A stretch of DNA of 64,000 nt from Apibacter adventoris. GTDB taxonomy: Bacteria; Bacteroidota; Bacteroidia; Flavobacteriales; Weeksellaceae. This document shows positions 1 to 8,498 of the stretch, one piece after another. The notes beneath the pieces are model-generated. The model was not told where the DNA came from. It worked only from the letters and a program-made list of their open reading frames with translations, and did not search any database. The translations under genes and the position numbers were made by a program. How positions within the stretch are numbered: position 1 is the stretch's first letter; every line of letters starts with the position of its first letter. The stretch lies in NCBI RefSeq assembly GCF_002964975.1, contig NZ_PSZM01000045.1:62001-126000 (forward strand). The letters run 5' to 3'.

Positions 1-1321
1 AAGCTAATTCATCTAATTGAATAATTATAAATATATAGCCATACAATAAAGTTAGCACCATAAAAACGCCTCCCATTATTTTTGTATTTTTCACAATTCC
101 TTTTATAAACCAACAAATTAACAATTCAGTAGCTGTTGCTGAAATAATGTAAGATTTATTAAATCCTATATATTCTGAAAGTGAAAGAAGCAAAAGATAA
201 AATACTGTTAGGGCCAATCCTACCAATATATATTGTATAGGATGTATTTTTAATTTATTAATAATTTCTATAAAGAAAAAGGTTACAAAGGTTAATCCTA
301 TAAAGAGTATTGAATATTTAGCTACTCGATTTGTTTTGCCATATTCATCATTAGGCTGTATAATTTGTACCCAAAACTTAGCTTTTTGAAGATTATTTGT
401 ACTTTTTAAAATTTCTTCTGATTTCCGAGCCGGAACTGTCCATTCTATTTTTTTAGTTTTATTATTTATATTTTTTACTATGGGAGATTCGTTTCCATCA
501 AATTTTAAATCTTTAATATCTGTTTGTAAACTAATTTTTGTATTTTTAGAGATAGGTAAAAAATTCAGAGAGTTCATTCCTTTTACAGATAGAGGTATAT
601 TTATTTTAATATTATTAGTATCTGCAAGATTTACCGGAACTGCAAATTCGTCAATCCATTTAATTTGAATAGGCTCTTCTGAATCATTTGAAAATATTTT
701 TTCACCAGTATCTATAGTACCATCTACTTCTGCTAAATATGTTTTCCCTTTTATAATAAAATTCAAATTTTCATTCAATCCGTTACTGTCACTTATTCCA
801 AATACTATTTTTGCTTTTTCCCATTCATAATTTATATCATTGTCTGCTTCTATTAAATTTTTATAATTAAAATCGGCACTTATATTCATTTTCGCTTGGT
901 AAAGCATAACATCAAAAATTCCTCTATATTTTGGCAATGCATCTAAATTACCCATAATAGATAATTTATTAGGAGAAAGATACACATAATCTATTTTTAT
1001 CTTTTTATCGGGGTCTATAATTTTATAGGGAACTTTTATAAATGGTCCATATAATGTTTGCTCTGTACCAAATTTTGCTCCTACTTCATTTATTACTATT
1101 TCTTTTCTTTCTTTTCTTTCTTTTATTAAATTGAGTATAAAAGGAGTAGGAATAAGCATGATTAAAATAAGTACTATAACAATAAGTCCTTTAACCAATG
1201 TATTTTCATTTATTTTTTGTTTCTTTTTTTGTAATGTCTTTTTAGTTTCTGAATTCTTATTAGCAAATAATTCATTTTTGGTTTGTAATTTTTGATCTTC
1301 TGGTTGATTTTGATTTTCCAT
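1..1321 (-). CDS. creD: CreD-family inner membrane protein (3' end cut by window edge)
   Basis: An open frame runs from an ATG at 1321 down to base 1 without a stop. About 440 codons are visible, so only the extreme C-terminus should be missing (family members are about 450 residues). The N-terminus is polar and Lys/Gln/Asn-rich. One membrane segment follows at about residues 43-65, then a large extracytoplasmic beta-rich domain, then a run of hydrophobic helices in the last 130 residues. This is the CreD (colicin E2 tolerance, cell envelope integrity) architecture. In enterobacteria CreD belongs to the CreBC regulon. Here it lies 71 bp downstream of a small winged-helix regulator, and an inverted repeat sits at 1359-1377 just before it. 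The biochemical role is unknown. Family assignment is fairly secure from architecture and neighbours. Confidence 0.85.
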   Translation of the reverse strand, partial: MENQNQPEDQKLQTKNELFANKNSETKKTLQKKKQKINENTLVKGLIVIVLILIMLIPTPFILNLIKERKERKEIVINEVGAKFGTEQTLYGPFIKVPYKIIDPDKKIKIDYVYLSPNKLSIMGNLDALPKYRGIFDVMLYQAKMNISADFNYKNLIEADNDINYEWEKAKIVFGISDSNGLNENLNFIIKGKTYLAEVDGTIDTGEKIFSNDSEEPIQIKWIDEFAVPVNLADTNNIKINIPLSVKGMNSLNFLPISKNTKISLQTDIKDLKFDGNESPIVKNINNKTKKIEWTVPARKSEEILKSTNNLQKAKFWVQIIQPNDEYGKTNRVAKYSILFIGLTFVTFFFIEIINKLKIHPIQYILVGLALTVFYLLLLSLSEYIGFNKSYIISATATELLICWFIKGIVKNTKIMGGVFMVLTLLYGYIFIIIQLDELA

Positions 1322-1358
1322 GGTTATAAGTATTAATTTTAAATATTATATATAAAAG

Positions 1359-1377
1359 TACTTTGAATTACAAAGTA
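1359..1377. promoter_or_regulatory. Inverted-repeat operator upstream of creD
   Basis: TACTTTG-AATTA-CAAAGTA is a perfect 7-bp inverted repeat with a 5-base spacer, 38 bases before the creD start. An almost identical repeat lies at 2319-2335 before the operon's first gene. The likely ligand is the winged-helix protein encoded at 1393-1713 (inference). Confidence 0.65.
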
Positions 1378-1392
1378 TTTAGTCAAAAAAAA

Positions 1393-1713
1393 TTATTTCA
1401 TTTTTTTTATTATTTTTTCTAATGCATCTAAATGTTTGAGAAAAGCTTCTTTACCTTTACTTGTTGCACTATAAGTTGTATGAGGTTTCCTTCCTATAAA
1501 TCCTTTTTTTACAGATATATATTCATTTTCTTCTAAGTTTTTCAAATGAGAGGCCAAATTTCCATCTGTTAATTGTAATAATTCTTTCAAATCATTAAAT
1601 GCCAAGACTGAATTTACTGAAAGTATACTCATAATTCCAACACGAATACGATTATCAAATATTTTATTTAAACTATTTATATTAATAGGCTCCATTATAT
1701 ATTTTCTTTTCAA
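1393..1713 (-). CDS. Winged-helix transcriptional regulator (ArsR/MarR-like, 106 aa)
   Basis: This is a small one-domain DNA-binding protein. Residues about 15-95 form a winged helix: the recognition region reads LTDGNLASHLKNLEENEYI, followed by a wing with KKGFIGRKPHTTYSAT and a C-terminal dimerisation helix ending in KKMK. Such proteins are common next to creD in Bacteroidota. The start at 1713 overlaps the stop of the upstream membrane-protein gene by four bases (ATGA), which supports translational coupling and this start over the internal Met7. It probably autoregulates through the inverted repeat at 2319-2335 and controls creD through 1359-1377 (inference from position and repeat identity). 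I see no metal or ligand site. Confidence 0.85.
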   Translation of the reverse strand: MKRKYIMEPININSLNKIFDNRIRVGIMSILSVNSVLAFNDLKELLQLTDGNLASHLKNLEENEYISVKKGFIGRKPHTTYSATSKGKEAFLKHLDALEKIIKKMK

Positions 1714-2309
1714 TCATATTTTTTCCACAAAATTAAACCATAAATTATATGTAATACCCCAAAACCTATAATCCAAAATATCAAAGAATATGTGATAAAA
1801 AAAGTGGATAATATACCCAACATTATTTCTAATATTCCGACTATTCTTACTTCATCTAAAGTATCTCTAGATACTGTAAATAAAGACAATCCATAAAAAA
1901 TTAAAGTAGCTGAAGGTACTAAAATTGTACAATTATAATTTATAAGAGCAATAGAAGCCATCCCACCAGTAAACAAGGGTATAGAAAAATTTATAAACAT
2001 TCTTTTAAATACATGGGTTATTAGTTTTTCTCCCTTTCTTATAACTTTTCTTATTGAAAAATAAATTCCTCCGATAACGGCTAAAAATAAAGTGATCAAT
2101 GCTAAGTATAATAAAACATTATAAGAACTAGATTGGGATGGCGGAATGAAAGTTGTTTTTACTAAATAAATAGCCATAAAACCAGATATTAGACCGCATG
2201 AACCTATCCAAATCCCGCTCCAGCCACTCATACTTAAAAATTGAGAAGATTTCTTAATATAAGTTCTAATCTCCTGAATACTTTCTAAAGGGTTTAAATC
2301 ACTATTCAT
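1710..2309 (-). CDS. Multi-pass membrane protein of the creD operon (199 aa)
   Basis: A short polar N-terminus (NPLESIQEIRTYIKKSSQF) precedes about six hydrophobic segments (roughly residues 28-50, 63-85, 105-120, 125-142, 155-170 and 173-193). No catalytic motif is visible and I do not recognise a characterised family. It is the first gene of a probable three-gene operon (membrane protein, winged-helix regulator, creD). Its stop overlaps the regulator's start by four bases. A -7-like promoter box and an operator lie immediately upstream. Its position suggests it may sense or modulate envelope state together with the regulator, but that is inference. Confidence 0.75.
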   Translation of the reverse strand: MNSDLNPLESIQEIRTYIKKSSQFLSMSGWSGIWIGSCGLISGFMAIYLVKTTFIPPSQSSSYNVLLYLALITLFLAVIGGIYFSIRKVIRKGEKLITHVFKRMFINFSIPLFTGGMASIALINYNCTILVPSATLIFYGLSLFTVSRDTLDEVRIVGILEIMLGILSTFFITYSLIFWIIGFGVLHIIYGLILWKKYD

Positions 2310-2318
2310 ATATAAAGT

Positions 2319-2337
2319 ACTTTGAAATACAAAGTTA
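2319..2337 (-). promoter_or_regulatory. Promoter and operator of the regulator-creD operon
   Basis: ACTTTG-AAATA-CAAAGT (2319-2335) is an inverted repeat sharing both arms with the one before creD. On the minus strand the overlapping bases 2337-2330 read TAACTTTG, an exact match to the Bacteroidota -7 box TAnnTTTG. A repressor bound here would cover the start of transcription. The start codon at 2309 follows within about 20 bases. Confidence 0.65.
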
Positions 2338-2611
2338 TAAATTTTATTTTATATATTTTTAATTATATTGAAAAATATTTATTAAACTTTAACATGTAAA
2401 ATTTATAGAACAGAATTCTAAAGAGTTATCATTATTATAACTAACAAAAATTTTTAATATAATATATGAATATATAAGAAATTAAAACAATTGTTTCTTA
2501 TATAAATATCTATATGAGCATGAGATTATACTATAACAAAAACAAAATTTCGTGTAATTAATTTAAAGTAAAATAATTAAATTGCAATATAATTTTTTAT
2601 TTATAAAAAAA
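2338..2611. other. AT-rich intergenic stretch, no gene seen
   Basis: Very AT-rich sequence between the creD operon promoter and the terminator at 2612. I see no convincing open frame, RNA gene or repeat. Confidence 0.6.
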
Positions 2612-2636
2612 CTGTATCAATAAGATACAGCTTTTT
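2612..2636 (-). terminator. Rho-independent terminator of the MerR/acidic-protein operon
   Basis: CTGTATC (2612-2618), loop AATAA, GATACAG (2624-2630), flanked by A-tracts on one side and T-tracts on the other, so it could work in both directions. It lies 22 bp after the stop of the minus-strand gene at 2658. Confidence 0.75.
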
Positions 2637-2657
2637 GATTGGATATATTAAAATAAA

Positions 2658-2891
2658 TTATTCCTCTTCTTCTTCATATTTATCAATTTCATCATCACAA
2701 AAGTCAAATGCTTGTTGTATAAGATGATTTACTTCATTAGTTATTTCTTCTTCCTCACCTTCTAACTCATCAAACCATTCAACTTCTTCCTCTTCAACAT
2801 TTAAAATAAACCTAGGAAACTCGGTGTGAACGACATATAAATCATCAGGAAAATCAGAGTTATCTGCAATTAAAAATTTTGGTAATTTCAT
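2658..2891 (-). CDS. Conserved acidic small protein (77 aa)
   Basis: A 77-residue protein with a conserved-looking N-terminal half (KFLIADNSDFPDDLYVVHTE, then PRFILNV) and a very acidic remainder with runs of Glu ending in KYEEEEE. It has no signal peptide or membrane segment, so it is probably cytosolic. Proteins of this shape recur in flavobacterial genomes as hypothetical proteins; I know of no assigned function. It lies 20 bp downstream of the MerR-type gene and upstream of a terminator, so the two are probably cotranscribed. Confidence 0.75.
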   Translation of the reverse strand: MKLPKFLIADNSDFPDDLYVVHTEFPRFILNVEEEEVEWFDELEGEEEEITNEVNHLIQQAFDFCDDEIDKYEEEEE

Positions 2892-2911
2892 AAATTTTTA
2901 TATTTATATTG

Positions 2912-3244
2912 TTAATCTTCAAGTAAATTTTTAAGTTTTAATAATTCGGATTTTACTGCTTGCAGCCTTGTTATAATTTCAACTTTTTTTTCTAAATTCT
3001 TTTCCGTTTGTAAAACCGTTCTTGCTCCTTCTAAAGTATAACCTTTTTCTTTAACTAAATGATAAATAATTTTTAGGTTATCTATATCTTTTGGCGTAAA
3101 AAAACGATCTCCTTTTTTATTTTTTTTAGGACAAATTATATCAAATTCTTTTTCCCAGAACCTAATTAGAGATGTATTTACGTTAAAAGCTCTAGATACT
3201 TCTCCTATAGAATAATATAATTTATCTGGAAGTTGAATATTCAT
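2912..3244 (-). CDS. MerR-family transcriptional regulator (110 aa)
   Basis: The N-terminal MerR winged helix spans residues about 8-75: YYSIGEVSRAFNVNTSLIRFWEKEF is the HTH and the wing follows with KKNKKGDRFFTPKDI. A short coiled-coil dimerisation helix covers residues 85-110. There is no effector domain and no conserved metal-binding Cys, so it belongs to the small MerR class. The ATG at 3244 gives the expected N-terminus. It lies upstream of the acidic 77-residue protein on the same strand and is divergent from the cobalamin-uptake operon. Nothing in the sequence shows that it controls that operon, which has its own riboswitch. Confidence 0.88.
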   Translation of the reverse strand: MNIQLPDKLYYSIGEVSRAFNVNTSLIRFWEKEFDIICPKKNKKGDRFFTPKDIDNLKIIYHLVKEKGYTLEGARTVLQTEKNLEKKVEIITRLQAVKSELLKLKNLLED

Positions 3245-3334
3245 GCAACAACTCTATATTTTTAAATTTTGCAATGTGCTAATTTAACAAATTTATAAGA
3301 ATTGAAAAATAAATACATTTTTAAATAATTTTTT

Positions 3335-3342
3335 TATATTTG
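3335..3342 (+). promoter_or_regulatory. -7 promoter box of the cobalamin-uptake operon
   Basis: TATATTTG is an exact TAnnTTTG box. Transcription would begin near 3349, at the 5' edge of the riboswitch, which fits. Confidence 0.55.
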
Positions 3343-3344
3343 TT

Positions 3345-3535
3345 GAGTTTTGGTGTTTTTTATATAGAAAATATTAAACTTAATAGGGAATTTGGTGAAA
3401 ATCCAAAACAGGCCCGCTGCTGTAAGCTTCTAAATAGTTTTAAGAATAAAAAAACAACCACTGAATAGCTTAATATTTGGGAAGGTTTTCTTAAAATGAA
3501 GTAAGTCAGAAAACCTGCCAATTCTGAAAATGATA
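3345..3535 (+). ncRNA. Cobalamin (B12) riboswitch
   Basis: The leader contains the conserved cobalamin-riboswitch elements in order. These are a 5' arm (TTGGTGTT at about 3350), AATAGGGAATTTGGTGAAAA followed by TCC (about 3383-3403), GGCCCGCTGCTGTAAG (about 3411-3425), AACCACTG (about 3456-3463), and the B12 box GTAAGTCAGAAAACCTGCC near 3501-3519. About 130 bases separate its end from the receptor start codon. When adenosylcobalamin binds, this family normally lowers expression of uptake genes. The target genes at 3664 and 5700 agree with that. Confidence 0.93.
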
Positions 3536-3663
3536 TAAGTTAAACGCTTTCGTGGAATGAAGCTAAAACATCTAAAAGTTTTTTACAGATTACTTTTTCT
3601 GTTTATATTTCATGTTTGCCTTTAATAATATATTACTTAATATTATAACAGATTGGCTTACAA

Positions 3664-5688
3664 ATGAATAAATACAATTCTACATTTTTTTTAATATTTC
3701 TGTGTATCTGTATTCCTTGTTTAATTGTATTTTCTCAGGAAAAAAAAGATACTACACAAATACTTGAAATCCCCGAAGTCATTTCTATTGGAAAAATTGA
3801 AAAAAATGCAATTATTCCTTATCAAAAATTAGAGGGTAAAGAATTGGAAACTTTAAACAGCCTATCTGTAGCTGATGCGCTTAAATATTTTTCGGGGGTT
3901 CAACTCAAAGATTATGGAGGAGTCGGTGGAATGAAAACCGTAAATATCAGAGGAATGGGAAGTCAACATGTGGGAGTTTTTTATGATGGTATTCAGCTAG
4001 GTAACGCTCAAAATGGAACCGTAGATTTAGGAAAGTTTTCTTTAGATAATTTAGAATCTATTTCTCTTTACAATGGACAAAAAAGCGAAATATTCCAACC
4101 TGCAAAAGATTTTGGATCTGCCAGCAGCATTTATTTAAAAAGCAAAATTCCTCAATTTAAAGAACAGAAGAAAACAAATTTAAGTATGAACTACCGTTCC
4201 GGGTCCTTTAATTTAATAAATCCTTCTATTATTTGGGAACAGAAATTATCTGAATCTCTAAATTCATCTCTAAATTTTGAATATGTTAATTCCAACGGAA
4301 AATACAAATTCCGCCAAAGTGAAAGAGCCAGTAATGGATCGATCATATGGGATACCACAGCAATTCGTCAAAATGGAAATATAAGTGCCTTTAGGGCAGA
4401 AGCTGGACTTTTTGGCAAAGTATCTAAAGGAATATGGAATATCAAAGCTTATTATTATGATTCTGAAAGACAAATTCCAGGAGCAATTGTTAAAAATGTA
4501 TACCACAGATATGAAAAACAATGGGACAGAAATTTTTTTATTCAAGGAACTTTAGAAAAAAAAATTACTTCTAAATATAAATTTTCTCTTAATGCGAAAT
4601 ATGCCTATGATTATACACATTACCTGCAAAACGATATTAAAAGCAAATATATAAACAATACCTTCAAACAGAAGGAATTTTATTTTTCATGGGTTCAGCA
4701 ATATTCATTTTTTTCATTTTGGGATGCATCACTATCTGCAGATTATCAATATAACAGTTTAGATGCAGATCTGCCTTTTTTTGCTTATCCTGATAGAAAT
4801 TCGGAACTAATTGCTGCGACTACTTCTTTACATTTCTCTAGATTTAAATTTCAGGCTAGTTTGCTAGGTACTTATATTCAGGAAAAAATTAAAAAAACTT
4901 CTTTATCTCAAGCATCTCCAAACAAAAAGGAATATACACCTTCTGTTTTTATTTATTTTAAACCATTCAGAGCTTTAGATTTTGATGTTCATGCATTTTA
5001 TAAGCGAATATTCCGAATGCCTACATTTAACGACTTATATTATACAGATTTCGGAAACTCTCTTTTAAGACCTGAATATACCACCCAATATGATGCAGGC
5101 ATTAATTATAGCAAATATTTTAACTCTGGGATATTTTATCAGGTAGAATTAGAAACAGATGTTTATTATAACGAAGTTAGAGATAAAATTATAGCATATC
5201 CTAAAGGTCAACAATTTCGCTGGACTATGTTAAATTTAGGAAAAGTTCGTATACGCGGAATCGATATATCGGCCTTAACCTCCTACAAACTATACAAAAA
5301 CCTATTACTAAATCTAAAAGCAACATATACCTATGAAGATGCTCAGGATATATCTTCCCCTACTCTATATAATTACAAAAATCAGATTCCATATATACCA
5401 TGGAATAGTGGAAGTTTATTGATAAGTATTTTATATAAAAAATGGAATCTGAATTACAGTTTTATTTATACAGGAGAAAGATATAACCAGCCGGCTAATA
5501 TTCCTGCTAATTATGAGAAAGAATGGTATACTCATGATTTCTCATTAACACATGATATTTCTTTAAAAATTATGAACCTAAAAGCAGGAATCGAAATAAA
5601 TAATATTTTTAATAAACAATACGCAATTGTAAGAAACTATCCTATGCCCGGACGAAATTACAGGCTTTCACTTAAAATTAACATATAA
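3664..5688 (+). CDS. btuB: TonB-dependent cobalamin receptor (BtuB-like)
   Basis: A 674-residue outer-membrane receptor. A signal peptide covers residues about 1-25 (ending IVFSQ). A plug domain follows at about 45-160 with typical features (VADALKYFSGVQLKDYGG, VNIRGMGSQHVGVFYDGIQL). A 22-strand-type barrel runs to a C-terminus ending in an aromatic/basic pattern (NYRLSLKINI). It would import corrinoids using TonB/ExbBD energy. Substrate is inferred from the B12 riboswitch in its leader and from the BtuG-like lipoprotein that follows after 11 bp; the protein alone would only say vitamin or siderophore receptor. No inner-membrane BtuFCD genes are present in the window. The length is typical. 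Confidence 0.9.
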   Translation: MNKYNSTFFLIFLCICIPCLIVFSQEKKDTTQILEIPEVISIGKIEKNAIIPYQKLEGKELETLNSLSVADALKYFSGVQLKDYGGVGGMKTVNIRGMGSQHVGVFYDGIQLGNAQNGTVDLGKFSLDNLESISLYNGQKSEIFQPAKDFGSASSIYLKSKIPQFKEQKKTNLSMNYRSGSFNLINPSIIWEQKLSESLNSSLNFEYVNSNGKYKFRQSERASNGSIIWDTTAIRQNGNISAFRAEAGLFGKVSKGIWNIKAYYYDSERQIPGAIVKNVYHRYEKQWDRNFFIQGTLEKKITSKYKFSLNAKYAYDYTHYLQNDIKSKYINNTFKQKEFYFSWVQQYSFFSFWDASLSADYQYNSLDADLPFFAYPDRNSELIAATTSLHFSRFKFQASLLGTYIQEKIKKTSLSQASPNKKEYTPSVFIYFKPFRALDFDVHAFYKRIFRMPTFNDLYYTDFGNSLLRPEYTTQYDAGINYSKYFNSGIFYQVELETDVYYNEVRDKIIAYPKGQQFRWTMLNLGKVRIRGIDISALTSYKLYKNLLLNLKATYTYEDAQDISSPTLYNYKNQIPYIPWNSGSLLISILYKKWNLNYSFIYTGERYNQPANIPANYEKEWYTHDFSLTHDISLKIMNLKAGIEINNIFNKQYAIVRNYPMPGRNYRLSLKINI

Positions 5689-5699
5689 AAATTAATAAT

Positions 5700-6803
5700 A
5701 TGAAACTAAAAAAATTACTTTTTCTTTTACTACCACTCTTTAGCTTAATAGGGTGTAATGATGATGATGATTGGAACAATTCTCCTCCAGTTATAAACAA
5801 ACAATCTTCCGGTATTTATATTTTAAACGAAGGGGTATATGGACAAAATAATTCTACTTTAGATTTTTGGAATTTTAATACCGGCAAATATACCTTATCT
5901 TTTTTTACTCAAATAAATCCACAACAAGCAGGTTTAGGAGATACAGGGAATGATATTGCTGCTTATGGAAACAGATTATATATTGTTGTAAACGCTTCTA
6001 ATTATGTAGAGGTTATCAATTTAAAAACCGGAGAGCATATAGGAAAAATTGAGGGTATAGCAAATGGACGAAATATCACTTTTCACAATCAATATGCATA
6101 CATCACTTCTTATGCGGGACCTATGGTTGGCTCTAAACAATTAGGGTATGTCTATAGAATTGACACTGCAAATATAAAGAATACGGAAGATAAGGTTGTT
6201 GTAGGTTATCAACCGGAAGGGCTTACGATTGCCAATAATAAACTCTATGTAGCTAACTCTGGAGGATATCTTACAAACTATGATAATAGAGTATCTATTA
6301 TTGATCTCGATAGTTTTAAAGAAATAAAAAAAATAGAAGTGGCTACTAATCTTTCTAAAGTTAAAAAAGATAAGAATAATGTAATATGGATAACTTCCTT
6401 AGGAAATTATAAGACAATACCAGGAAGTATTTCTGCTATTGATCCATCTACGGATACTGTGATTAAAACTATAAATATTCCGGTAAGCAATTTTGATTTC
6501 TATGGAAATGAACTTTATTATTATAGCGTTGACTGGTCTACAAACCAACCTAAAAGTACTTATGGTAAAATCAATATTATTACCAAAGAAAAAATTTCAG
6601 GAAGTTTTATTAGTGAAGCAGATAAAAATAAAATTGAGTCTCCTTATGGTTTAGTTATTAATAAAGAGAATGGCGATATATTTATAGGAGATGCATCAAA
6701 TTACGTCAACCCCGGAAAAATATTTTGGTTTGATAAAAACGGTAATTTAAAAAATTCGCAAACAACTGGTGTAATGCCAGCTCATTTTGAATTTTTAAAA
6801 TAA
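5700..6803 (+). CDS. Surface lipoprotein, YncE/DUF5074-like beta-propeller (BtuG-like)
   Basis: A lipoprotein signal peptide ends in LFSLIGC, so Cys19 is the lipidated residue. It is followed at once by DDDDW, an acidic stretch resembling the surface-export signal of Bacteroidota lipoproteins. The rest (about residues 35-367) shows repeated beta-propeller blades such as NRLYIVVNASNYVEVINLKT, NKLYVANSGG and NRVSIIDLDS, typical of YncE/DUF5074 proteins. In Bacteroides the surface propeller BtuG captures cobalamin and hands it to BtuB. Position directly after a riboswitch-controlled BtuB-like gene suggests the same job here. This is inference from family and context, and orthology to BtuG is not proven. 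Confidence 0.85.
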   Translation: MKLKKLLFLLLPLFSLIGCNDDDDWNNSPPVINKQSSGIYILNEGVYGQNNSTLDFWNFNTGKYTLSFFTQINPQQAGLGDTGNDIAAYGNRLYIVVNASNYVEVINLKTGEHIGKIEGIANGRNITFHNQYAYITSYAGPMVGSKQLGYVYRIDTANIKNTEDKVVVGYQPEGLTIANNKLYVANSGGYLTNYDNRVSIIDLDSFKEIKKIEVATNLSKVKKDKNNVIWITSLGNYKTIPGSISAIDPSTDTVIKTINIPVSNFDFYGNELYYYSVDWSTNQPKSTYGKINIITKEKISGSFISEADKNKIESPYGLVINKENGDIFIGDASNYVNPGKIFWFDKNGNLKNSQTTGVMPAHFEFLK

Positions 6804-6821
6804 ATTTAAAATTAAGTTTCT

Positions 6822-6855
6822 ATTCTTCCACAAATAAGTTTGTGGAAGAATTTTA
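6822..6855 (+). terminator. Strong rho-independent terminator of the B12 operon
   Basis: A perfect 13-bp stem (ATTCTTCCACAAA at 6822-6834, its complement at 6839-6851) with loop TAAG, followed by TTTT. It lies 19 bp after the lipoprotein stop. Confidence 0.9.
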
Positions 6856-7053
6856 TTTACTTCCCTTAAATTTTATTTATTTACAATATTATTTTTTCTT
6901 TATTATAAATTAAAAGTGTTATTTACAATTATTATTTGATGCTGATTTGCTTTTTATTAAAGTCTGTAAATGAATATATTTTATTTGATAAATTATTCTT
7001 TTTTACTAGCACAAAATTGATTACTTAAATTTCGCACTTTGAATGAAATATAT

Positions 7054-7061
7054 TAACTTTG
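7054..7061 (+). promoter_or_regulatory. -7 promoter box of nuoN
   Basis: TAACTTTG matches TAnnTTTG, 36 bases before the nuoN start, implying a leader of about 30 bases. A strong terminator separates it from the upstream operon, so nuoN appears to have its own promoter. Confidence 0.55.
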
Positions 7062-7097
7062 CCCCCTACAAACTAGGTAAAGTAAATCGTAATTTAA

Positions 7098-8498
7098 ATG
7101 AGCGTTATTATTATACTATTTATAACAGCTATTTTAGCATTATATTCAGGAGTTTTAGGGACAGGAAAATACTCTCAGCCGATATCCATTATGGGTTTAA
7201 TTATAGCTTTTATGGGTACTTTTTATGGAGATTTTTCTTTTTTTGAACAATATAAGTTTATGTTCAATTTTGATCATAGTGCTCAAATATTTACACAAAT
7301 TTCAATTATCACTACTTTATTAATTTTTGCATTAGGGAGATTTGCTTTTAAATTGATAGACCACCATCAGGCAGAAATTTACAGCCTTTTATTATTTTCC
7401 CTTTGTGGAGGAATTATACTCTTTAGTTTTCAAAATCTTGTAACCTTATTCCTTGGAATAGAAATTTTATCTATTCCTCTATATGTTTTAGCCGGAAGTA
7501 ATAAAATAGATTTACGATCCAATGAAGCTTCAATTAAATACTTTCTAATGGGGGCTTTTGCTACAGGTTTTTTGTTATTTGGAATAGCTTTAATATATGG
7601 TACTACCGGTTCTTTTGACATTTCTACTATCAGACAATATAGTATCAATACATTGCATTTTCCTACAATATATATTACAGGGATTATTCTTATGTTAGTA
7701 GGTTTACTTTTTAAAATATCTATTGCTCCTTTTCATTTCTGGGCACCGGATGTTTATGAAGGTTCCCCTTCTCTAATTACTGCTTTTATGGCTTCTGTAA
7801 TAAAAATATGCGGTTTTGTTGCTCTATATAAATTATTAGAATTTGTTTTTGTAGGTCAACTGAACGATTGGCAATACATTATATTCTACTTAGCAATTAT
7901 AACTTTACTTACTGCAAATATTATTGGTGTTTTGCAAAGGAATGCTAAAAGGATGTTGGCTTATTCAAGTATATCTCATGCCGGATATTTACTTCTTATT
8001 TATTTTAATTCGGATGCCAATTCTATATATATTTTAGCTTTCTATTTATTAGCATACTCTTTATCTACTATTGGGGTATTTGCCAGTTTAATTTATATTG
8101 AAAGAGTATCTCACGGTATTAGCGATATATGTATGTTTAATGGTTTAGCTAAAAAACAACCTATTTTAGCATTAACTACAACTATATCTCTTTTATCAAT
8201 GGCCGGTATTCCTTTAACTTCCGGATTTATTGCTAAATTTAGTTTATTTACTCAAACTTTAAAAACTCAACCTATTTTGGTTATTGTTGCTATCTTAGGT
8301 TCTGCTATAAGTATTGCTTATTATCTAAAAATAATTATAGCCATGTATTTTAATTCCGAATATAAAGAATTAACAGTGGCAAAAAAAGCTCCTTTTACCT
8401 ATAATCTAGTTGCTATTATCGTTATTGTTTTAATTATCGCATTAGGTGTATATCCTGAACCTTTATTTAATTGCTTAGAGCTTATTTCTTTAAGATAA
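7098..8498 (+). CDS. nuoN: NADH-quinone oxidoreductase subunit N
   Basis: A 466-residue, highly hydrophobic protein with about 13-14 membrane helices, of the NuoL/M/N antiporter-like family. Diagnostic sequences include the segment around FHFWAPDVYEGSPSLITAFM and LAYSSISHAGYLL. It is a proton-pumping arm subunit of respiratory complex I in the inner membrane. The ATG at 7098 gives a normal hydrophobic start. Oddly, none of the other thirteen nuo genes is beside it: upstream is the B12 operon with its terminator, and downstream is a 355-bp gap and a minus-strand gene. So nuoN here is separated from the usual nuoA-N operon. Confidence 0.93.
   Translation: MSVIIILFITAILALYSGVLGTGKYSQPISIMGLIIAFMGTFYGDFSFFEQYKFMFNFDHSAQIFTQISIITTLLIFALGRFAFKLIDHHQAEIYSLLLFSLCGGIILFSFQNLVTLFLGIEILSIPLYVLAGSNKIDLRSNEASIKYFLMGAFATGFLLFGIALIYGTTGSFDISTIRQYSINTLHFPTIYITGIILMLVGLLFKISIAPFHFWAPDVYEGSPSLITAFMASVIKICGFVALYKLLEFVFVGQLNDWQYIIFYLAIITLLTANIIGVLQRNAKRMLAYSSISHAGYLLLIYFNSDANSIYILAFYLLAYSLSTIGVFASLIYIERVSHGISDICMFNGLAKKQPILALTTTISLLSMAGIPLTSGFIAKFSLFTQTLKTQPILVIVAILGSAISIAYYLKIIIAMYFNSEYKELTVAKKAPFTYNLVAIIVIVLIIALGVYPEPLFNCLELISLR

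Noticed and set aside
480-668. Plus-strand open frame of 62 codons
   Set aside because: It lies antisense inside the partial creD gene, which has clear family architecture. It is a shadow.
7043-7246. Plus-strand open frame overlapping the nuoN start
   Set aside because: Different frame within the hydrophobic nuoN coding region; no independent support.
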